Below are positions 6,866 through 15,907 of a DNA stretch of 64,000 bases, in pieces. The position numbers and the translations under genes were made by a program. The notes beneath the pieces are model-generated. The model saw nothing but the letters and a program-made list of their open reading frames with translations, was not told where the DNA came from and ran no database searches. Numbering within the stretch: position 1 is the first letter of the stretch; each line of letters starts with the position of its first letter. This DNA comes from Alkalihalobacillus sp. FSL W8-0930 (lineage in GTDB: Bacteria; Bacillota; Bacilli; Bacillales; Bacillaceae_D): contig CP150183.1 in NCBI GenBank assembly GCA_037965595.1, positions 3,286,001 to 3,350,000 on the forward strand, given 5' to 3'.

Positions 6866-9460
6866 TTAAGCTTCCTTACGTTTTTTACGACCGACTGTTA
6901 AACCTAACGCACCTAGTAAAGCAGTAATGCCTAGCATAGTCATCCAAATAGGATATGCTTCACCTGTTTGTGGCAAGCTTTCTTTGTTTGAATCTTTGTT
7001 ATTTGTTTTAACCTCAGACGTTTCTTTCCGATCCGATGTATCTGTATTCAAAACAAGGTCACCCTTACTAGATTCATTGTCTTCCACCGTTTCAGTCACT
7101 TCTAGATCGGTTTCTTCATTTTGCTTAATCGCATCCTCAGTTGCCTTAGTGCCTACCTCAGTATTTGTCTCTTTAACACCTTCAGTGACATCACGACCTG
7201 TTTGATTATCTTCAGTCTTTTTGTCGTCCTCGTTACTAACAGGTGTTTCACTACCTAACTCGTCATCCTTGCCTTCTTGACCAGTAGCACCTTCAACATC
7301 ATCCTCTTCAGTTTCTGTTCCTGTTTCAGCTGGTACTTCAGCAGACTCTTCTTCCTCTGTCTCTGTACCCTCTTCTGTTCCTGGTTCAGTTGGAACCTCA
7401 GCAGACTCTTCTTCCTCTGTCTCTGTACCTTCTTCTGTTCCTGGTTTAGCTGGAACCTCAGCAGACTCTTCTTCCTCTGTCTCTGTACCTTCTTCTGTTC
7501 CTGGTTTAGCTGGAACCTCAGCAGACTCTTCTTCCTCTGTCTCTGTACCTTCTTCTGTTCCCGGTTCAGTTGGTACTTCAGAAGTTTCTTCCTCTTTCAC
7601 AGGAGCCTCCACTTCCACGTCTTCTACGACAACAGTTCCAGTCTCACCATCACTAGGCAGCTCAGACCCTCCAATGGTTTCTCCACTTGTCGTAACAAAT
7701 GAAACTGACGCAATCTCATATTCACCTGGATTAAATTGCGTACGGTCAAACTCAATCACATAACGCTCATTCACAACATCCGCTGCAAATGGAGTCATAA
7801 ATCCAACACGTAATCCAGCTAATGACATACCGTTTGCAACAGCTTCTTTTCGAATGGTTGCTTCAGAGGTTACAGTGTGACCCGTTTCTTTATTTTTTAA
7901 TGTCACGATCACTTTATCAAATTCAGAAACATCACCGTCTAACTCCACCTCTACTGCTACTTTGTCTGCACTTGCTGCTTCAACAAACTTAGCTTGTTTT
8001 ACGTTTGGTGCTACAGGAGTGACATCATCTTTCTCAGGGAATTCTTCTTCAATGTTTTCGTCTCCCCAAACTAGAGGTACAGTTATTAAACCAACAAAGA
8101 TACTCCCATTCGGACCATATAGTGCAAATCGAAAGTATACTGCTGATTGACCTTTTTTAATCCCTTCCATTGTCAGTGAGTCATCATCTAACATAAGCAT
8201 ACTTTCAGTACCCTTAATTGGATCCTCAATTGTTAGTTCAGTTGCGTCATCATCCATCATGACAGGATCTAGAGTTATTTCCTGACTATGCATCTTTATA
8301 GTCTCAATATGAGATAAAGCACTAATATCAGAAATTTCATTGTGGTGAAGAATGATCTCGGTAAGCTTTGTATTAGCAAACATACTTACATCTGTTAGAT
8401 TAGACTCAGATGCATTTAATGATCTAAGACTTTCAATAGAAGCAATCATATCTAAATCAGATTGCTTAACAACCCCTCCAACGGCCAAAACTTCAAGATT
8501 CTTAAAACGGACGAGACTTTGAATGTCTTTTACTTCTGTGTGTCTAATATCTAAATTAGTTAAACTTTCATTCGAATTAATTAAATTTAAATCATTAAAA
8601 TTACTATACGGGGTCAAAAAGGTTCTCAAAGTAAATTCACTAATTGAAGACCAATCTTTTACAATTGATGAATCTATAGAAAGTTCACTAAGATTTAACC
8701 CTTGCAGAAAATCGAGGTTATCTATCCTAACACCCATCAAGCCAAATGAATTTAAATTCTTGCTATTTGTTAAAGGTGACCAGTCTTTCGCTTTAACGCC
8801 TTCTAAATTTAGATGAGTTAAGTTTTTAGTATGCTCCAGAAAAGATAAATCAACCGTGTTATCAACAGAGTAAGTAGAACCGATATGCAATGACGTTAAG
8901 TCATGGATCATGGATTCAGTTACTTTACCATCTTCTGGATAATCCCAACTAAGAGTTTCATTAATTTTCAGCTGCTCAATTACATAATTACGTACATGCC
9001 TATCCTCTAAGAAATTATCACCATTAATATCTTGTTCGGACGCAGGAAGTGTTTTACCTTCAATACTTTCTTCTTCAACCTCATCGAATTGTTTTATATC
9101 TTCTTCGTATTGGTACTCTTCATATACTTTTTCTACGACCGGATGTTCAATGTTATCTTTTACCTCAGATTCTTCAACTTGCTCTTCATAATCCTCATCA
9201 TCTATAAGGATCTCTTTCTCCTTATCTGCCTCTACATTCTCATTATTCTCTACCTCGGATTCTTCAAGCAGCTCTTCATGGTCCTCATCATCTTTAAGGA
9301 CCTCTGCTTGCTCATCATCCAGTACATTCTCATAATCAACTAATTGCTCGATTGTTATACTGTCCATTTCTTCAACTTTTTCTGCATGTGCAGATACCGG
9401 TGCCACAACTGGCCCTAATGCTAATACGGTTGCTACTGTTAACTTAGTTGCTTTGTTCAA
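6866..9460 (-). CDS. LPXTG surface protein with leucine-rich repeats
   Basis: About 864 residues. Signal peptide 1-27 ending SAHA; a highly acidic stretch to about residue 150 with an internal near-repeat of DDEDYEEQVEESEV; internalin-like leucine-rich repeats to about residue 390 (SFLEHTKNLTHLNLEGV and similar); a beta-rich region; a Glu/Thr/Pro stalk with four 20-residue repeats (about 634-714); and LPQTG at 829 followed by a membrane helix and GRKKRKEA. It should be anchored to peptidoglycan by the neighbouring sortase. Start: AGGGG lies nine bases before TTG (9460) but directly abuts the ATG at 9469, so TTG is preferred; the NlpC/P60 gene at 34.5 kb begins with a near-identical TTG-AAC-(A/C)AA-GCA-ACT. 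Ligand unknown. Confidence 0.9.
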   Translation of the reverse strand: MNKATKLTVATVLALGPVVAPVSAHAEKVEEMDSITIEQLVDYENVLDDEQAEVLKDDEDHEELLEESEVENNENVEADKEKEILIDDEDYEEQVEESEVKDNIEHPVVEKVYEEYQYEEDIKQFDEVEEESIEGKTLPASEQDINGDNFLEDRHVRNYVIEQLKINETLSWDYPEDGKVTESMIHDLTSLHIGSTYSVDNTVDLSFLEHTKNLTHLNLEGVKAKDWSPLTNSKNLNSFGLMGVRIDNLDFLQGLNLSELSIDSSIVKDWSSISEFTLRTFLTPYSNFNDLNLINSNESLTNLDIRHTEVKDIQSLVRFKNLEVLAVGGVVKQSDLDMIASIESLRSLNASESNLTDVSMFANTKLTEIILHHNEISDISALSHIETIKMHSQEITLDPVMMDDDATELTIEDPIKGTESMLMLDDDSLTMEGIKKGQSAVYFRFALYGPNGSIFVGLITVPLVWGDENIEEEFPEKDDVTPVAPNVKQAKFVEAASADKVAVEVELDGDVSEFDKVIVTLKNKETGHTVTSEATIRKEAVANGMSLAGLRVGFMTPFAADVVNERYVIEFDRTQFNPGEYEIASVSFVTTSGETIGGSELPSDGETGTVVVEDVEVEAPVKEEETSEVPTEPGTEEGTETEEEESAEVPAKPGTEEGTETEEEESAEVPAKPGTEEGTETEEEESAEVPTEPGTEEGTETEEEESAEVPAETGTETEEDDVEGATGQEGKDDELGSETPVSNEDDKKTEDNQTGRDVTEGVKETNTEVGTKATEDAIKQNEETDLEVTETVEDNESSKGDLVLNTDTSDRKETSEVKTNNKDSNKESLPQTGEAYPIWMTMLGITALLGALGLTVGRKKRKEA
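7321..7580 (-). repeat. 60-bp tandem repeats in surface protein stalk
   Basis: Four copies of a 60-bp unit in exact register (7321-7380, 7381-7440, 7441-7500, 7501-7560) with the next copy breaking down after about 20 bases. Each encodes 20 residues of the type EVPAKPGTEEGTETEEEESA. The central copies differ by only one or two bases, so copy number is probably variable between strains. Confidence 0.95.
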
Positions 9461-9547
9461 ATACGCCATCCCCTAGTTTATAAAATAGTGTAAATTGGAC
9501 TTCTTTGGAGAAACGATCCTTCGGATTACCAATAAATGTATTTATGT

Positions 9548-11338
9548 TTAATGCATTTCTTTACGTCTCTTTCGGAAAACGATTAAACCGAGTGCACAAA
9601 GTAATGCTAAAATTCCTGCGATCGTTGACCATATAGGATATACTTCACCCGTTTTTGGTAATTCCTCTATTTTCGGGTTCGCATTTTTTTCTTTCGTTCG
9701 GTCACTTCCTTTATTGAGTGATTCATTTTTAAGGTTGGGTAATAACGTTTCTTCGGTTTCCTTTTTCGCTTCCACTACTTTCTTATCCATACTCTTATTA
9801 GAGATTTCATCTTGATTTTCAGAACTTATCTCATCAGATTTGGTGTCACCTTTTGATTGGTTGTCTGGTGTAGTCACAACAGAATCCTGTTCTTCTTCAT
9901 TGCTCACATCAAATACAGAAAACGTGCTAAAGTGGGTGGTAACAGCTGATACCTTTCCATCTGAGTACGCACCACCGATCAATTCCCACTCATTTGTTTT
10001 CTCATTTAAAACATGTACTTTTAATTGATTTGGATCGCTTGCTCCTGCTTCTACATCAAAAGTTAAAGTGACTCCTTCATCAAACTGACTGATATTTGAA
10101 TGACCTTGTTGAATCGAGAAGTCATAGACGGAGCTTTTACTTTTATCAACTCTATCCAATTCCTTGAGAGTAATTGTTACTTCCTCATCTTGGTTATTGA
10201 ATACGGAAGATGGAATATCTAATTGAACCTTCTCATTTACAATGGAGAGAGGCAGATTATTTTCAATAAGATGGCTCAATTGGTTAGCACTTAACTTAAC
10301 CTCTGAGTGATCAAAAACGGAGACCTCCCCTGCATGATTGACTACAAATCCTTGAGCAGCTGGGAATGTGTTTACTAGATGTAACATGTCGATCCTTGAA
10401 TAACTATCCTTACACTCAAAGGTCTCTCTATTCAGTTCACATAGTCCTCGTTCACTAATATATTCATACGATATTCCATTCTTCTCGTACGATAGAACGT
10501 ATATACCATCTGAGATTAAGTGTTGAATGGTCCGATCATCGTCAACCGAATTTCCAAGCATTCTTATTCTCTTATTCTTATCTGCCCATGAAATCTGCTG
10601 AAGAGGAGAGATATCTGTAATGTTGTTATTGGTAAGAAGTATTTGCCAAAGTCCATTATTTGAATTCATTTCAATTAAAGGTGTAAGATTGCTAATGTTA
10701 TTATCTTCTAAATATAATAGCCCTACCTTCTTTAAATTAGCTAATGGGGAGAGATCATCAATCTTGTTACCATTAAAAACAATTGCAATGAGTCCAGTTA
10801 AGTCAGACAACGGTGAGAGATCCTGTATTTCCTGATTCTCCAAACCAATCTGAGTTAAATTCTTTGCGTATTGAATGCCCTCTAGCGATTTTATCTTTGT
10901 TTCTGACTTGTCACCGTATAATGACAAAGTGTCTAATGTCAAAAGGTCCTCTTCAGTTAGTGGGGCTTTAGTGTTAAGTTCTTTTGCAATAAGTGCTTCC
11001 AGCTTCGCATCTTTAAACTGGACAGTCGGAGAAGATTTTTCTTTTTTCTCCTCATTGCTTTTTTCATCATCTACTTGTTGTTCTGGATCTGATTGTTCAA
11101 GATTACCTTCTTGCTTATCATTTAGATCTGTTACTATTTCTTCTAATTCAGTCTGTTCCTCCGTCACTACCTCGTCTGATACGTCCTCTTCTTCATCAAA
11201 TTCAACAGTCTCTTCCAAATCTACTAAATCTGTTTCATCGACAAGCTCTTCTGCTTTCATGCCTTGTAGTGGCAACATGAACAACACGATGGTCATAGCA
11301 AACGTAAATAAAATCTTAGAACTATGTAATTTAAACAT
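9548..11338 (-). CDS. LPXTG surface protein, internalin-like
   Basis: 596 residues. Signal peptide 1-29 (MFKLHSSKILFTFAMTIVLF... ending MKA), acidic region with repeated Asp/Glu, then a leucine-rich block around residues 110-240 (LEGIQYAKNLTQIGLENQ, LSDLTGLIAIVFNGNKI, and so on), a beta-sandwich-like middle (residues 330-480), a charged linker, LPKTG at residue 560, a membrane helix and FRKRRKEMH. Homologous in plan to the next gene, and both C-termini share GE-YPIW after the sorting signal. AGGTGAT precedes the ATG. Presumed substrate of the sortase at 6194. Confidence 0.9.
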   Translation of the reverse strand: MFKLHSSKILFTFAMTIVLFMLPLQGMKAEELVDETDLVDLEETVEFDEEEDVSDEVVTEEQTELEEIVTDLNDKQEGNLEQSDPEQQVDDEKSNEEKKEKSSPTVQFKDAKLEALIAKELNTKAPLTEEDLLTLDTLSLYGDKSETKIKSLEGIQYAKNLTQIGLENQEIQDLSPLSDLTGLIAIVFNGNKIDDLSPLANLKKVGLLYLEDNNISNLTPLIEMNSNNGLWQILLTNNNITDISPLQQISWADKNKRIRMLGNSVDDDRTIQHLISDGIYVLSYEKNGISYEYISERGLCELNRETFECKDSYSRIDMLHLVNTFPAAQGFVVNHAGEVSVFDHSEVKLSANQLSHLIENNLPLSIVNEKVQLDIPSSVFNNQDEEVTITLKELDRVDKSKSSVYDFSIQQGHSNISQFDEGVTLTFDVEAGASDPNQLKVHVLNEKTNEWELIGGAYSDGKVSAVTTHFSTFSVFDVSNEEEQDSVVTTPDNQSKGDTKSDEISSENQDEISNKSMDKKVVEAKKETEETLLPNLKNESLNKGSDRTKEKNANPKIEELPKTGEVYPIWSTIAGILALLCALGLIVFRKRRKEMH

Positions 11339-11660
11339 CCTATCACCTGCAACCTTTCGTTAGTTAAAGATTTAAACCATATGAATCATTTCTTAATGAA
11401 ACGCTTCACGATCACTCCTTTATTCTCAAATTTAATGCTTACATACATACTATCGGTATAATAAGGATCTTTTTCAATAATTTTCTTCCGCTTTGACATA
11501 TGAATATACATATTTCCACACTCGACTAAGAGCCCACCAAAATAACAGTTCTTAATAACTTATAATTATCCAAATTATACTATAAACAATCTAAAAAATC
11601 ATGTAATTTAACGATCGTAGTATGTTAAGGTAAAGCTATTAGAAAATTTAGCTAACTGAA
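11339..11660. other. Gene-free stretch upstream of surface gene
   Basis: AT-rich, no open frame of note. It holds the 23-bp element shared with the 15.77-kb region (11564-11586), which on the minus strand reads as an AT-rich promoter-like sequence. No convincing -35/-10 pair was identified. Confidence 0.5.
11564..11586 (-). repeat. Duplicated intergenic element, copy 1
   Basis: Identical over 23 bases to 15772-15794 (begins AATTATCCAAATTATAC on the plus strand). Similarity continues more loosely for about 40 bases toward higher coordinates. In both places it sits downstream of a Rap-like gene and upstream of a minus-strand gene for an envelope protein. Confidence 0.85.
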
Positions 11661-11682
11661 AAACATCCCTAGAGATGTTTAT
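11660..11682 (-). terminator. Terminator of Rap-like relic
   Basis: Minus strand AAACATC-TCTAGG-GATGTTT followed by TT; stem 11661-11667 with 11674-11680. Resembles the hairpin after the intact Rap-like gene (15850-15881). Confidence 0.65.
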
Positions 11683-11717
11683 TTAAGATCAGAGTATAGT
11701 TGCTTTATACCGAACTT

Positions 11718-11965
11718 CTAATTCTCCTCTCTCATCAAAATCAGTTTAATCTCCGTCAACATCGTGCTCGCAGATTGCTTTAACTTCTTATAACACTCAT
11801 TTCTTGAGAACATCTCTATTGCTTTTTCCAAGTAGTATAAAGCTGTGCTATATTGATTCACCCGCTCATACAATTCCACTACTTTATTGTTGTAAGATTT
11901 GTTCACTCATTGTTATTCGAAATCGATTCCAAAAAGCTCTCTGCACTCTTATAAGAACGAAGCTT
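11718..11965 (-). pseudogene. Relic of Rap-like TPR gene
   Basis: The open frame 11718-11906 (62 codons, GTG start) matches the C-terminal end of the Rap-like protein at 15908: KVVELYERVNQYSTALYYLEKAIEM here, KVVELFYGMNQYVRAALYLERALDK there. Upstream of the GTG another frame reads YKSAESFLESISNNNE, which aligns with the AEALLDRIPDEYE part of the same protein, then hits TGA. So this is a 5'-deleted copy with a frameshift near 11904. The N-terminal region of the gene is not found upstream. Confidence 0.75.
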
Positions 11966-12125
11966 CTAAAACAACAACACACTTAAACTCATCTAAATAT
12001 TGATTTAATTATCTTTTTATACAATATATAATATTAAATATGAGAACTTCATTATTTAACTAATACTGTATAATGTACGATAAAGAAAGTAGAAGAAATA
12101 AGTGATATAGAAATGGAGATAGCCT

Positions 12126-13070
12126 ATGAATCCGATACGTAAAATCTTCGCTGGACTAACATTTACATTAGTATTAGTCGCCTGCGGGGGACCAAATGAA
12201 GAAAAGATTCTTGGAGGGTGGAAGGTTGTACCAGAGGAATATGAAGAGATTGAGTTATTTCTAGAGATTTCAGATGAGCGAATGATTCACCGAGAGGTTT
12301 CTGATGATGACCCCGTGAGTATTGATTATCGTCTAACAAATACTCAAAATGATCGATTTATTATAGATTACACTGATCCAAGTTCTGGACAAAGCGAGTT
12401 CCTCTTTGAGGGATACTTTGAAAATAAAGATAAAATCATTATTGAGAATGGTAATGGAATTCCAGACTCATATGAATTAATTAGAGTAGACAATATTGCA
12501 AAAGAGATAGCGGAAGAAAAGGCAAGGCAGGAAAAAGAAGAGGCTGCCGCATCGAAGGAAAGAGAAAAGAAGTATCAAGAAGAGCAAAAGCGAGCAGCTA
12601 AAGAAGAAGAGAAACTACAAGAAGAGAAAGAGTTAGCTGAAAAAGAAGAAGAGAAACGTCAAGAGGCAAGTGCAGATGAAAAGGTAGGTGAGGATTCAAG
12701 TTCAAACCAAGGAACCTCTGAAACGGGACTCCAAGCTTCGTATTTGCGTTATGCAGATGAACTAGAGGCGGGTATCATGGCAGAAGCAAAGGAACTGTAT
12801 GAACAGGACACAGAACCAGGCTTTTATGGTCAATACTATGAAGAATGGGATAGCTTGCTACAAGGGGTTTGGGATGAGTTACAAGGAATTATGCCTGAAG
12901 TTGAATTTGAGAATTTAAGATCAGAACAAATTGATTGGATTAATATGAAAGAGAGTACGTTTGCTGACATGCCAGCCGATGTAGCAGTAGAAAGATCACA
13001 AGGGATGGATTATCTTGCAACGGAAACGAAAGATCGTACGTATTATTTGATTCATCATTACTTAGACTAG
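12126..13070 (+). CDS. Lipoprotein with LprI-like C-terminal domain
   Basis: 314 residues. Type II signal peptide with lipobox LVAC (Cys at residue 20), a beta-rich N-terminal domain to about residue 125, a long Glu/Lys/Ala coiled coil (about residues 130-185), a Ser-rich linker and a helical C-terminal domain containing LLQGVWDELQGIM and LRSEQIDWI, which resembles the DUF1311/LprI domain of lysozyme-inhibitor-type proteins. GGAGAT six bases before ATG. Probably anchored on the outer face of the membrane; an envelope-protection role would be inference. It ends three bases from the convergent rhomboid-like gene. Confidence 0.75.
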   Translation: MNPIRKIFAGLTFTLVLVACGGPNEEKILGGWKVVPEEYEEIELFLEISDERMIHREVSDDDPVSIDYRLTNTQNDRFIIDYTDPSSGQSEFLFEGYFENKDKIIIENGNGIPDSYELIRVDNIAKEIAEEKARQEKEEAAASKEREKKYQEEQKRAAKEEEKLQEEKELAEKEEEKRQEASADEKVGEDSSSNQGTSETGLQASYLRYADELEAGIMAEAKELYEQDTEPGFYGQYYEEWDSLLQGVWDELQGIMPEVEFENLRSEQIDWINMKESTFADMPADVAVERSQGMDYLATETKDRTYYLIHHYLD

Positions 13071-13073
13071 TCT

Positions 13074-14201
13074 TTAGTTAAGGAAGCAGCACACAACGAC
13101 ATGCTTGCCGTAAAAATGCACGGTGCTTCCTTTATAATGTTCTGTTCGTTTTTGGAGCTCTTTATAATCAGTCTCCATTGGTTGCTCCAAATACAGATTT
13201 AGGTTAATTGTTTCAATTTGGTACTGAGCCTCTTCGTATTCAGCAGATGATTTCTTCACCTTTTTTAATTCAGCTATAGCTAAATCAGGCTCTCCTTCTC
13301 CTAGAAATTCTGCTGCTACAACCATATGATCGATTTGTTCAGCTTCATTTTCCTCAGGAGGTTCTTCTTCCTCAGTAGCACTTGCACGATTAGAGGAATC
13401 AAAAAGGCTGCTAACACGATCAAGTTGTTCATCCTTAAAAGTAGATACTGTATCTAGTCTATCTTTCACATGTTGCGTGACATCTCCAAAATGATTTGTT
13501 GGTTCAGTGAGATACATAGGTACAAATAGCATGAAAAATAACATACCTACAACAAAGACCGTTTGGAGCATAGCGATATAGGGGTTGCTCTTGGATAGTT
13601 GAGCAAACGATTGAGGCTGTACAATTACTGAGAAGACTAGACCACTAATCAGTGAAGAGAGATAAGAGATCCAAGGAAACTGAGGGAACGCATAGGTGTA
13701 AGCCACGATACTAAAAACCGATAGCCACATAAAAAGACTGTGATTCGAGTTCATCATGGATTTACCTCTAAGGAGCAGACCGATCTGCAAGCCGACTAGT
13801 CCAAGTAAGCTAATGCTAGCTCCTCCGACAACGTCATCCAGCGGTAAGGTAAAAAGAAAAGAACCTCCAATCATTCCAGTGACTATAAATAATAAAGTAA
13901 ATTTAACAGATCCATAGACTCGCTCAAGTGGTGGTGCAATGAAAATAATAGCCGTAAGCATAACAATGAAATGAAAGAACCCACCCGTTTCAACAAAGAT
14001 ATAAGAGGCCACCTGGTACCACTGTTCAAACGGGTCACCTCCCAATTGGATCGCTCCAAAAGTGATAGCCATTCGATCAGAGCCATCTCGTAAAAGGTTG
14101 ATACATAGGTACACACTACTTATCAATAGTACAAAAAAGATGACGGAAGGAAACCTGCGCAAATAAGATTTTAAAGTAGCTGAGTCGATGAATGAGAACA
14201 T
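13074..14201 (-). CDS. Rhomboid-like membrane protein, probably inactive
   Basis: 375 residues, about six to seven membrane helices in the first 230 residues and then a soluble, TPR-like tail (EFLGEGEPDLAIAELKKVK). The rhomboid plan is visible: WYQVASYIFVETGGFFHF, PPLERVYGS, and GGASISLLGL with the catalytic-type Ser129. However the helix that should carry the His reads WISYLSSLISGL, with Ser where the His belongs, and the HxxxN motif of helix 2 reads HFIVM. It therefore looks like a non-proteolytic rhomboid homologue. AAGGAGATT precedes the ATG. Last gene of an operon with the two genes upstream. Confidence 0.8.
   Translation of the reverse strand: MFSFIDSATLKSYLRRFPSVIFFVLLISSVYLCINLLRDGSDRMAITFGAIQLGGDPFEQWYQVASYIFVETGGFFHFIVMLTAIIFIAPPLERVYGSVKFTLLFIVTGMIGGSFLFTLPLDDVVGGASISLLGLVGLQIGLLLRGKSMMNSNHSLFMWLSVFSIVAYTYAFPQFPWISYLSSLISGLVFSVIVQPQSFAQLSKSNPYIAMLQTVFVVGMLFFMLFVPMYLTEPTNHFGDVTQHVKDRLDTVSTFKDEQLDRVSSLFDSSNRASATEEEEPPEENEAEQIDHMVVAAEFLGEGEPDLAIAELKKVKKSSAEYEEAQYQIETINLNLYLEQPMETDYKELQKRTEHYKGSTVHFYGKHVVVCCFLN
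13080..13136 (+). terminator. Possible shared terminator of convergent genes
   Basis: AAGGAAGCA (13080-13088) pairs with TGCTTCCTT (13124-13132) and an inner CCGT/ACGG pairs too; TTTATAA follows. It lies inside the last codons of the rhomboid-like gene and would end the lipoprotein transcript. Confidence 0.45.
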
Positions 14202-14239
14202 AAGCGTAATCTCCTTGTCTATACTTCAATTAAACTAAA

Positions 14240-14917
14240 TTACCTTCTCCAAAACCGTCTTCTTCTTTTCCTTTTAAACTCAACTACGTTATCTTTAGGT
14301 TGTTGTTCCATGGTATGATAGTTCCTCGGGACACTCTCACCAACGCGTGGATTCTCCTTGAAATACGCTTCATTCATTCCTACTTCTGAAGGCGATAGTG
14401 TATTCATTAAAATTCTTTCATACCTGTCTTCCTCTTCATTTAACGAATCGATCTCTTCCCAATACTTTAAAGCCTTACAGTAATCCATCGAATACGCTCG
14501 TGCATCTCGTTCAACAAAACAATTGATATACTCACTAGCAGAAGTATACGATGTCGCGTAATATAAATCCGGATAATAAAAGTATTGATGCGCATGTCTC
14601 ATTTCATGTGAAAGAATACTAATTAAATAATAATGGTCAAGAAGCTCAATATGATTCCGATCCGGATGATAGAAACCACCCATTCCACCTGGAAGTTCAT
14701 AGCTTCTAGGATAGATAGAGACTGTGGGATAGACCTTTAAGTTTTCTGCGATCCGGTTATAATTCTCAAACAACGTACTCTGTGTAAAATGATCCACTCT
14801 TCCGTTCACCTTAATTTTGAATCTCGCATGCGAGAAAAGATTTTGCTCAGTCATCGAATTGTATGTAAGTGTGCCGTTCGCAAACAGCTGCTTGGCTTCC
14901 TCATAGGTGTTATCCAT
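14240..14917 (-). CDS. Putative zinc metallopeptidase-like protein
   Basis: 225 residues, soluble, with a very basic C-terminus (FKRKRRRRFWRR). SILSHEMRHAHQYFY (about residues 100-114) is an HExxH zinc motif and FVERDARAYSM about 30 residues later could supply the third ligand. The family could not be named. GAGGAGAG precedes the ATG. It sits 12 bases after a membrane-protein gene and 38 bases before the rhomboid-like gene, so all three are probably one transcript. Confidence 0.65.
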   Translation of the reverse strand: MDNTYEEAKQLFANGTLTYNSMTEQNLFSHARFKIKVNGRVDHFTQSTLFENYNRIAENLKVYPTVSIYPRSYELPGGMGGFYHPDRNHIELLDHYYLISILSHEMRHAHQYFYYPDLYYATSYTSASEYINCFVERDARAYSMDYCKALKYWEEIDSLNEEEDRYERILMNTLSPSEVGMNEAYFKENPRVGESVPRNYHTMEQQPKDNVVEFKRKRRRRFWRR

Positions 14918-14929
14918 CTGCTCTCTCCT

Positions 14930-15712
14930 CTATATGAGTCCCCTAATATAGTTTGAATGAAATTCCTTGCTCTTCAGAATCTTTTTTGTCTCATCTTCTA
15001 TGATGTGTTCAAGTTCACGATCAGAGTACTGAATGAATTCATCATTTGCCCTAAGCGTTCTAATAAGCTTTTCTTTGAAACTCACTAAAATCATATGGTT
15101 AAGTGTCCCTGTCTGATCAAAGACTTTCTTAATCAGCCTTAATGAGCTAGAGTGCGTGAGAATGTGTGCTCTTAGTTCCTTTCGCAAGCGTTTTTCTTTC
15201 GTATGGAAGATATTCTTTTTAGGTGTAGTTGCTTGTTCCCTTAGGTCCCTTTTAAACACAGGGGATTTAGTATCTTTTCTTTCAACCGTCACAGGTTTGA
15301 TTGCGACTTCTGGTTGAATAGCTACTTGCGGCTTAACTTCAGATTTCGGCTTAATTGGAGGACTTACTGTTGTCGTTTCCCACCTCTTCACAGGCTTCGA
15401 CTTTTTAATCGTTCGCTTTTTTTTCTTACGGTTTGTTCGTTCCAATGTTTCTAAATAAGGGGCTCGAATCACAAAAAGATGGACTATGGAAATGACCCAG
15501 CTAATTAATAAAACCATACTCCATGCTCCGGAGGTAGGGGCATAAAAAAAGAAGAATAGAATTGAGGTATACAACACACCATACACTTTCCACCTTAAAC
15601 GCCTTGCCATAAACCCAACATAGAAAAAAGCAAGAAAACTAGTTAACCCAAACGGCACCAGTGACAATAACAACCACCAGCTATGAAACATCCTCCAGAA
15701 AAATCGACGCAT
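14930..15712 (-). CDS. Membrane protein, unknown
   Basis: 260 residues: two or three membrane helices in the first 95 residues, a Lys/Arg-rich segment (NRKKKKRTIKKSK), a Pro/Lys/Val-rich linker (residues 115-150) and a helical C-terminal domain. GGGGTGA at about 15719-15725 points to the ATG at 15712; the longer GTG start at 15724 overlaps that ribosome binding site. First gene of the three-gene operon with the metallopeptidase-like and rhomboid-like genes. Confidence 0.65.
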   Translation of the reverse strand: MRRFFWRMFHSWWLLLSLVPFGLTSFLAFFYVGFMARRLRWKVYGVLYTSILFFFFYAPTSGAWSMVLLISWVISIVHLFVIRAPYLETLERTNRKKKKRTIKKSKPVKRWETTTVSPPIKPKSEVKPQVAIQPEVAIKPVTVERKDTKSPVFKRDLREQATTPKKNIFHTKEKRLRKELRAHILTHSSSLRLIKKVFDQTGTLNHMILVSFKEKLIRTLRANDEFIQYSDRELEHIIEDETKKILKSKEFHSNYIRGLI

Positions 15713-15771
15713 ATATATGTTCACCCCACTAGACTAAGAGACCACTAATGTATTAGGTCTTACTTACTTTT

Positions 15772-15794
15772 AATTATCCAAATTATACTATAAA
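15772..15794 (-). repeat. Duplicated intergenic element, copy 2
   Basis: Identical to 11564-11586. Here it lies about 60 bases upstream of the start at 15712 and just downstream of the Rap-like gene terminator. Its minus-strand sequence contains TATAATTTGGATAATTA, which could contribute a promoter. Confidence 0.85.
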
Positions 15795-15849
15795 ATTCGG
15801 TAGAAAAATATGTAATTCGAAATATACTAAATTCGCATGAGTCTCACCT

Positions 15850-15881
15850 AAAAAAATATCCCTAAGTTATCCTTAGAGATA
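15850..15881 (-). terminator. Terminator of Rap-like gene
   Basis: Minus strand TATCTCTAAG pairs with CTTAGGGATA, followed by seven T. Confidence 0.8.
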
Positions 15882-15907
15882 GATCATACCGAACGTACCA
15901 AAATTAA

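Noticed and set aside
7277-7702. 141-codon plus-strand frame
   Set aside because: Antisense shadow of the acidic 60-bp repeats in the surface protein.
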